A stretch of 64,000 nucleotides of DNA. Origin: Erginobacter sp964465735 (GTDB lineage Bacteria; Auribacterota; Erginobacteria; Erginobacterales; Erginobacteraceae). Every line of letters begins with the position of its first letter. Within the stretch, counting starts at the first letter, position 1. A program made the position numbers and the translations under genes. The notes under the pieces are model-generated. The model worked only from the letters and a program-made list of their open reading frames with translations, did not search any database and was not told the origin of the DNA. Positions 59,278-64,000 of this stretch are shown in pieces. The DNA lies in assembly GCA_964465735.1 (NCBI GenBank), contig CAYXKT010000001.1:14247-78246 (forward strand), written 5' to 3'.

Positions 59278-59502
59278 ATGAAAACAACGCTTAATATCAG
59301 CGATGTGACGATGCGGGAGATCAAGCGTGAAGCTGCCCGCCAGCGGAAGACTATTTCCGAAGTGGTCGATGCCGCGCTGCGTTCCGTTGTTGAACCAAAG
59401 CCGGAAGAGAGAGAGCTGCCGCCGCTGCCGAAGTTCAGTAGCGGCGGACTCCGGGTCAACGTAGCCAACCGCGACGCCCTTTACAACGTGATGGAAGGGT
59501 AG
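59278..59502 (+). CDS. vapB: VapB-type antitoxin (ribbon-helix-helix)
   Basis: A 74-residue protein: MKTTLNISDVTMREIKREAA, RQRKTISEVVDAALRSVVEP is the ribbon-helix-helix; a toxin-binding tail follows (ELPPLPKFSSGGLRVNVANR). ATG 59278 is chosen over an upstream in-frame start. It is 2 bp from vapC. The pair sits between the truncated and intact GT2 copies. Confidence 0.9.
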   Translation: MKTTLNISDVTMREIKREAARQRKTISEVVDAALRSVVEPKPEERELPPLPKFSSGGLRVNVANRDALYNVMEG

Positions 59503-59504
59503 CC

Positions 59505-59966
59505 GTGTTTGTTGTAGATACCAATATCCTGATCTATGGGGCTGTCCAGGACTCGCCCGATTACTCGTTGTGCCGGGCGCTGGTCGAATCCTGGCGGACA
59601 CGGGACACGCCGTGGTATGTGACCTGGGGCGTTGTCTATGAGTTTCTCCGGGTGGTCACCCATCCTCGTGTCCTGACTCGACCCTTCTCCGCGACGCAGG
59701 CGTGGAGCTTTCTCGATGCCCTGTTTGCGTCCCCCTACCTGCGGATTCTGGTTGAAACGAATCGGCATCGGCACGTCGCGGAAGAAGTCTTTGCTGAGGT
59801 GCCCGGCATCACGGGCAACCTGGTATTTGACGCGCACACCGCGATTTTGATGAGAGAGAACGGTATCCGGACGATCTATACCCGCGATTCCGACTTCAAT
59901 CGGTTCCCGTTCCTGGAAACAGTTGACCCAGTAACGGAGAATCGCCGAACAATGTCTCCCCAGTAA
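59505..59966 (+). CDS. vapC: VapC-type PIN domain ribonuclease toxin
   Basis: A 153-residue PIN protein: MFVVDTNILIYGAVQDSPDY supplies the first Asp, WGVVYEFLRVVTHPRV the conserved Glu, FDAHTAILMRENGIRTIYTR the later Asp and TRDSDFNRF the last acidic pair. GTG start 2 bp after vapB. Complete and probably active as an RNase held by VapB. Confidence 0.92.
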   Translation: MFVVDTNILIYGAVQDSPDYSLCRALVESWRTRDTPWYVTWGVVYEFLRVVTHPRVLTRPFSATQAWSFLDALFASPYLRILVETNRHRHVAEEVFAEVPGITGNLVFDAHTAILMRENGIRTIYTRDSDFNRFPFLETVDPVTENRRTMSPQ

Positions 59967-59987
59967 TCCCGCCCCCTAGCTGAAAAA

Positions 59988-61010
59988 ATGGAGGCAGAAA
60001 AGAAAAACTCGTCTGGACTCCCCTTCATCTCGGTAATCATCCCCGCTTACAACCCCGGTCCGGAATTGGCGGAGTGTCTGGAGCCGCTCCGGAAAAGTTC
60101 CTACCCCCGGTTTGAGGTCCTGGTGGTTGATGACGGATCCCCTGTCCCTGTGGAGGTGGAAGAACCCTTCCGGGTGGTCCGGCTGGCGGAGAACTCCGGC
60201 CCGGCCGCGGCCCGTAATGCGGGGGTGGAGGCGGCGGGGGGGGAGATCGTCCTCTTTGTCGATACCGATGTTGTGGTCGGAGGCGACTGCCTGGAGATCG
60301 TCGGGGAGTTCTACCGGGATGGGACGAGGCGGGATCGGGGGCTGACCGGGGTCCAGTCGGAGGGTATGAAGTACTCCAACTTCGCCAGCGTTTACAAAAA
60401 TCTCTGGCTCCGCTATTCCTTCCTCTGGGCGCCGCGGGAGTCGGGGCTTTTCTATACCAGTATCGCAGCGGTTCCCCGGGAACTCTTTCTCCGGTTGGGC
60501 GGCTTTGATGGCGGCTATCGGACCCCGAGTCTGGAGGATACCGATTTTGGCAATCAGATCCTTAAATCGGGGGGGAAGGTGGTGATCGAGGGGCAGCTGG
60601 AGGTCCGGCATCACAAGTATTATTCTCTCCGGGGGTTGTTGCGAAATGACTTTTTCCGCTCGGCCGATGAGACGCGGACCTGGCTGAGGAACCGGAGTGG
60701 GGATCAGGCGCTCTTTGCCGGTAAGACTTCGGTTCCTTTAGGTTTTATTGCTGGGCTGGGTTTTGCCGCTCTCGGGGTGCTGGGGGTTCTTGGTGGGTTG
60801 ATCTTTTCTTCGGTTTTCTGGCTCTGGTTGGTTCTCGTTGCATTGGCCGGGATCTGGCTTAGTAATCTGGTGATGATTCAGTATATGGGCAAGGTCAGGG
60901 GCAACGGTTTTCTTCTCCGGGTTCTGGCCTTTCTCCCTCTTAATCTTCTGGTGGCCGGAACGGGGATCTGCTGGGGGTTGGCCGGGTATTTTACCGGGAG
61001 GAAGTACTGA
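59988..61010 (+). CDS. GT2 family glycosyltransferase with C-terminal membrane segments
   Basis: A 340-residue protein: FISVIIPAYNPGPELAECLE, VLVVDDGSPVPVEVEEPFRV, GPAAARNAGVEAAGGEIVLF with VDTDVVVGG as the DxD motif and SLEDTDFGNQILKSGGK as the ED region. Two or three hydrophobic spans follow from about residue 250. It is the intact copy matching the truncated duplicate at 58980. Confidence 0.92.
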   Translation: MEAEKKNSSGLPFISVIIPAYNPGPELAECLEPLRKSSYPRFEVLVVDDGSPVPVEVEEPFRVVRLAENSGPAAARNAGVEAAGGEIVLFVDTDVVVGGDCLEIVGEFYRDGTRRDRGLTGVQSEGMKYSNFASVYKNLWLRYSFLWAPRESGLFYTSIAAVPRELFLRLGGFDGGYRTPSLEDTDFGNQILKSGGKVVIEGQLEVRHHKYYSLRGLLRNDFFRSADETRTWLRNRSGDQALFAGKTSVPLGFIAGLGFAALGVLGVLGGLIFSSVFWLWLVLVALAGIWLSNLVMIQYMGKVRGNGFLLRVLAFLPLNLLVAGTGICWGLAGYFTGRKY

Positions 61011-61017
61011 GGTATGG

Positions 61018-61168
61018 GGCCCCTCACCCCTAACCCCTCTCCCCAGGAGGGAGAGGGGGATCTGCCTTTGGACTCCTCTCCCTTTTTTGGGGGGGTCAGT
61101 GGATTTTTTGCGGGGGGTATCTGACCTTGGAACCCTCTCCTTTTGGGGAGAGGGCAGGGTGAGGGGTA
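61018..61168. repeat. CCCTCACCC-type intergenic repeat, copy 2
   Basis: GCCCCTCACCCCTAACCCCT at the left and GAGGGCAGGGTGAGGGGTAG at the right are inverted to each other, with CTCTCCC/GGGAGAG pairs inside. It separates the GT2 gene from the DUF559 gene. Confidence 0.8.
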
Positions 61169-61178
61169 GTTTGAAAAA

Positions 61179-61571
61179 ATGAAGAGTTCCGATTATACCA
61201 GGGATCTGGCCCGGAAATTGCGCCGGGATCAGACCGAGACTGAAGCCCGGCTCTGGAAATATCTCCGCGACCGGCGACTCAAGGGAGTCAAGTTTAGACG
61301 TCAGCATCCGATCGGGAAATATATTCTTGATTTTTATTGTCCGGAAGTCTGTTTGGCTATTGAATTGGATGGCAGCGGCCATAAAGATCCGAAGCAGAAG
61401 GAACACGATAAACTGCGGGATCAGTATATCCGGGATCAGGGGGTAAAAATCCTCCGGTTTTGGGATAATGATGTATGGAGGAATCTGGACGGAGTTTTGA
61501 GAGTGATCTGGAATGAACTTCCGGAACGGCGGGTGGGGCGTTTTACTGGGACTGGGGCCCCTCACCCCTAA
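61179..61571 (+). CDS. DUF559 endonuclease-like protein
   Basis: A 130-residue protein of the VSR-like PD-(D/E)xK fold: LRRDQTETEARLWKYLRDRR, LKGVKFRRQHPIGKYILDFY, CLAIELDGSGHKDPKQKEHD, VKILRFWDNDVWRNLDGVL. The conserved core ends near LPERR; the last dozen residues (VGRFTGTGAPHP) and the stop codon are supplied by the flanking CCCTCACCC repeat. DUF559 genes are often found alone beside such repeats. Activity is unproven. Confidence 0.92.
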   Translation: MKSSDYTRDLARKLRRDQTETEARLWKYLRDRRLKGVKFRRQHPIGKYILDFYCPEVCLAIELDGSGHKDPKQKEHDKLRDQYIRDQGVKILRFWDNDVWRNLDGVLRVIWNELPERRVGRFTGTGAPHP

Positions 61572-61800
61572 CCCCTCTCCCCAGAAGGNNNNNNNNNNNN
61601 NNNNNNNNNNNNNNNNNNNNNNNNNNNNNNNNNNNNNNNNNNNNNNNNNNNNNNNNNNNNNNNNNNNNNNNNNNNNNNNNNNNNNNNNGGAGAGGGGGAT
61701 CGTTTTTCTGGGGCGTTTTACTGGGACTGGGGCCCCTCACCCCTAACCCCTCTCCCCAGAGAGGAGAGGGGGATCATTTTTCTGGGGCGTTTTGCTGGGG
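61539..61800. repeat. Repeat units on both sides of the assembly gap
   Basis: GGGGCGTTTTACTGGGACTG with CCCCTCACCCCTAACCCCTC occurs before the gap (about 61539-61584) and again after it (about 61709-61755), followed by a shorter third piece to 61800. The unit repeats in tandem, which explains why assembly broke here. From 61800 to 61899 nothing else is seen. Confidence 0.8.
61589..61688. other. Assembly gap of exactly 100 N
   Basis: One hundred consecutive N, a conventional placeholder for a scaffold gap of unknown length, lying inside a tandem CCCTCACCC-type repeat. Frames reported across it have no meaning. Confidence 0.99.
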
Positions 61801-61899
61801 CTGGGGATATTGGGATCTTGTCGGTAGATGTAACATCTTGTATTATGATGCTGGTGTTTGAACATTGGTATTGAACAGATAATAACAGAAGCGCCGCAA

Positions 61900-62027
61900 T
61901 GATGACTACCTTGACTTCGGCCGTCTTTATCTACGTGAAGGATCCCGAGTTCGAGGCCCTGGATAGGGAGTGGCATTTGCGATTTCGGCCTTTCAAAGTT
62001 CAGATTAAACCCGACCAAACGCGATGA
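61900..62027 (+). CDS. Short ORF coupled to the formyltransferase gene
   Basis: About 41 codons from the second ATG (MTTLTSAVFIYVKDPEFEAL, then HLRFRPFKVQIKPDQTR). The stop overlaps the next ATG (ATGA). No family is recognised. It may be a leader peptide or the tail of a lost gene; the only support is the overlap. Confidence 0.25.
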
Positions 62028-62800
62028 AAGTTTTTCTCTTGATCGAAGACGAGCGGACCTACCAGCCGATGATCTTTGACCGGCTGATCCGGGCCTGCCC
62101 GGAGGAGGTGGTGGGGATTGGTCTGGTGCCTTTCGATCCCCGGAACCGGGGCTGGAAGTTTCTGCGTTTCTACTTCCGGTTTCTGGGTTTTAGGGGGACC
62201 TCTCACAAGGCCGGACAGCTGATCTGGCAGCATTTTCGCTCTTTGAGCGGACTCTCCCGTCTTGGCGGTCCGCCGTCCTCAATCGCGGAGTTGGCCCGCC
62301 GTCACCGGATCCCTCTTTTTAAGACACCCAGCCCTAACCGGAAGGAGTTTCGGAAGCGGGTTCAGGCGCTGGCCCCCGATCTGATCATCTCCAGCCAGGG
62401 TTTTTTGCTGAAGAAGGAATTCTTACAGATCGCGCCTCTGGGGTGTCTCAACCGGCACGCGGCGCTCCTGCCTCAGTATCGGGGGATCTACCCGATCTTC
62501 TGGGCGATGCTCAACGATGAGCGGGAGATCGGGATCTCGGTCCATTTTATGAACGAGAAGTATGACGAGGGCAAGATCATCGTCCAGCACCGGGTACCGG
62601 TCGAGGAGGGCGCCACCTTTCTCTCCTTATACGGGAAGGTGATCGCGCTTACACCGGTGATCTTTCTGGAAGCGATTGGGAGGATCAAGAAAGACCGGAT
62701 CCCCCGGATATCCAATCGCCCGGAGGAAGGGGAGTATTTCTCCTATCCGGAACCTGAAGATATCCGACTATTCCGCCGGAAGGGGAAGCGGATAGTCTAA
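62024..62800 (+). CDS. Formyltransferase-fold protein (Fmt/PurN-like)
   Basis: A 258-residue protein with the formyl-transfer signature: LNRHAALLPQYRGIYPIFWA contains the catalytic Asn-x-His, and GISVHFMNEKYDEGKIIVQH the later Asp. Sugar N-formyltransferases and lipid-A-related enzymes share this domain; the N-terminal 90 residues are lineage-specific. It lies 8 bp before a radical SAM gene, suggesting one operon. It may N-formylate an amino sugar. Confidence 0.88.
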   Translation: MKVFLLIEDERTYQPMIFDRLIRACPEEVVGIGLVPFDPRNRGWKFLRFYFRFLGFRGTSHKAGQLIWQHFRSLSGLSRLGGPPSSIAELARRHRIPLFKTPSPNRKEFRKRVQALAPDLIISSQGFLLKKEFLQIAPLGCLNRHAALLPQYRGIYPIFWAMLNDEREIGISVHFMNEKYDEGKIIVQHRVPVEEGATFLSLYGKVIALTPVIFLEAIGRIKKDRIPRISNRPEEGEYFSYPEPEDIRLFRRKGKRIV

Positions 62801-62808
62801 GGCGGCTT

Positions 62809-63933
62809 ATGATCAGATTAGTCGGCAATATGATCTCGACGGCGGTGGGGAAGTATACCGGCCTGGCCGGTCTGCTCCGGCCGGCGATTCTGCATATTAC
62901 GGTCACCAACCGCTGCAATTTAAAATGCGGTTTCTGTAATATCTGGAAGGAACGGCCCCGGCGGGATATCGATCCCACGGTAATCCGTTCCCTGGTCGAA
63001 TCTCCTTATTTCCGGGATTTCCGGATCATCGAGTTTGGGGGTGGGGAGCCTTTTTTGGTCGATCTGGCAGCCCTGGCCCGGGAGTTTGTCCCCGCCGGGG
63101 TCAAGATGATCCTGATCACGACCAATGGCCAGGCTACCGAGCGGATCCTTGAGCAGGTCCGGGAGTTGCTCCGAGGCGGGGACTATTCCCTGATTCTCAA
63201 TGTCTCGCTTGATGGACTGGAGGAGACTCACGACCGGCTCCGGGGGGTGGAGGGGAGCTTCCAGCGGGCGACCGCTACCCTGCGGGGTCTGGCCGAGCTG
63301 AAAAAGACTGAGGAGCGGCTGCGGGTCGGGGCGAAGTTGACCTTCCTGGCCGATAACTATCGCCAGATCGAGGATGTTTATCAAATCACCCGGGAGCTGG
63401 ATGTCGAGTTCACCGCCAAACCGGCGGCGGTCTTCGGGACTCTTCATAACCCGGAGATGGAGTTTCCCCTGTCTCCCGAACAGATCGAGGAGATCTCGGT
63501 GGTTCTGAAGCGGATTGAGGAGGATCAGACCCGTCGGACGGAATTTTCCCGGATGACTCTCTTCGGGAGGCTCTACTTTTTCGCCAATGCCATCTTCAAC
63601 CGCCTCCAGCGGGAGTATCTGAGACGGAATATTCTGGAGAAATCGGAGAAACAGGTGATCCCCTGCTTCTCTTCCTTCTTCTCAGTCCTGGTTCACGTCG
63701 ATGGTGGGGTTTACTGCTGTCCGACCTTGATGAAACAGGTCGGGGCTCTCCCCGATCAGAGTTTCCGGGAGGTCTGGCGGGGGGAGAAGATGAAGGCGAT
63801 CCGGAAGTTTATCCACGCCGGGAAATGCAGCTGCTTCTCCCAGTGTGATCAGATGCCCTCTTTAGTCGCCCGTTATCCCTTCCGGCTTGGTTGGGAGATC
63901 CTGAGGAGTTACTTCGTGCGGGGTGGACAGTAG
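62809..63933 (+). CDS. Radical SAM protein
   Basis: A 374-residue enzyme: TVTNRCNLKCGFCNIWKERP gives the cluster Cys36, Cys40, Cys43; IIEFGGGEPFLVDLAALARE is the GGEP motif. The C-terminal VDGGVYCCPTLMKQVGALPD and KCSCFSQCDQMPSL are Cys-rich, a SPASM/twitch-like region for further clusters. It pairs with the formyltransferase upstream and resembles the radical SAM at 57136 in layout. Confidence 0.9.
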   Translation: MIRLVGNMISTAVGKYTGLAGLLRPAILHITVTNRCNLKCGFCNIWKERPRRDIDPTVIRSLVESPYFRDFRIIEFGGGEPFLVDLAALAREFVPAGVKMILITTNGQATERILEQVRELLRGGDYSLILNVSLDGLEETHDRLRGVEGSFQRATATLRGLAELKKTEERLRVGAKLTFLADNYRQIEDVYQITRELDVEFTAKPAAVFGTLHNPEMEFPLSPEQIEEISVVLKRIEEDQTRRTEFSRMTLFGRLYFFANAIFNRLQREYLRRNILEKSEKQVIPCFSSFFSVLVHVDGGVYCCPTLMKQVGALPDQSFREVWRGEKMKAIRKFIHAGKCSCFSQCDQMPSLVARYPFRLGWEILRSYFVRGGQ

Positions 63934-63965
63934 GTGGGGAGTGTTGTAGCTTGTGAACTGATTCA

Positions 63966-63986
63966 CCTGCCGGATGAACCGGCAGG
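63966..63986. terminator. Hairpin after the last radical SAM gene
   Basis: CCTGCCGG-atgaa-CCGGCAGG forms a perfect 8-bp GC-rich stem 33 bp after the stop codon. There is no clear U-run, so intrinsic termination is only possible, not certain. Confidence 0.5.
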
Positions 63987-64000
63987 GGTCTTAGGGGGGT

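Noticed and set aside
61513..61746. Frames crossing the N gap
   Set aside because: They are created by translating N and repeat sequence, and have no biological meaning.

Overview
The window looks like part of a draft genome (it contains a 100-N scaffold gap) from an uncultivated, probably Gram-negative bacterium. The intact genes are mostly cell-surface glycan biosynthesis genes: about ten GT39/GT2/GT-B-like glycosyltransferases, a Wzx-type flippase, a UDP-GlcNAc 2-epimerase, an asparagine synthase-type amidotransferase, a DUF3473-type polysaccharide deacetylase, FkbM and other methyltransferases, a Gfo/Idh oxidoreductase, two radical SAM proteins and a formyltransferase. No ribosomal, tRNA or core-metabolism gene allows a firm taxonomic call. 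The intergenic repeats (a GTCATTGCGAGG-type inverted repeat, CCCTCACCC-type repeats, hairpin arrays) are of kinds common in deep-branching environmental lineages. Layout: 1-4.3 kb is a decayed glycan block (one partial GT39 and one intact GT2, then remnants of a flippase-like gene, two GT39 genes and a FemAB-like acetyltransferase). 4.35-6.3 kb is asnB. 6.4-7 kb is a broken GmhB-like phosphatase. 7.5-10.4 kb is a degenerate integron: structured RNA-like DNA, an integron integrase pseudogene, a transposase remnant, a hicAB gene cassette with a recognisable attC site, and a second DUF2281 cassette with a vestigial attC. 10.4-16.4 kb is a second glycan block. 16.5-23.5 kb holds a phosphonate pathway: PEP mutase-nucleotidyltransferase fusion, phosphonopyruvate decarboxylase, phosphonoacetaldehyde reductase-like Fe-ADH, a second nucleotidyltransferase and a sulfatase-fold membrane protein. 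This pathway is predicted to make cytidylyl-activated 2-hydroxyethylphosphonate for a phosphonoglycan. 24-31.3 kb carries the flippase and sugar-modifying enzymes. 31.4-38.3 kb is an island of toxin-antitoxin and defence-like genes (TIR, helicase fragment, PIN, XRE-ImmA, SecB-like/HTH, HTH/RelE-like) between two copies of the start of an addiction-module gene. 38.4-42 kb is glycan genes again. 42.1-45 kb is MNT-HEPN and other broken toxin-antitoxin genes plus an epimerase remnant. 45.4-64 kb is a third glycan stretch with further toxin-antitoxin modules (DUF2283/DUF4258, a nucleotidyltransferase/HTH pair, VapBC) and a DUF559 endonuclease. How it fits together: the enzymes build, modify, flip and elongate a surface polysaccharide, with phosphonate substitution the most distinctive chemistry. 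The locus is under heavy rearrangement. Four nearly identical 161-bp MITE copies, three with exact 5-bp target duplications, lie in it and interrupt genes. Paralogous glycosyltransferases have recombined into chimeras. Several toxin-antitoxin modules sit exactly between a truncated duplicate and the intact copy of a glycosyltransferase. All calls come from reading sequence and translations by eye; no database search was run.
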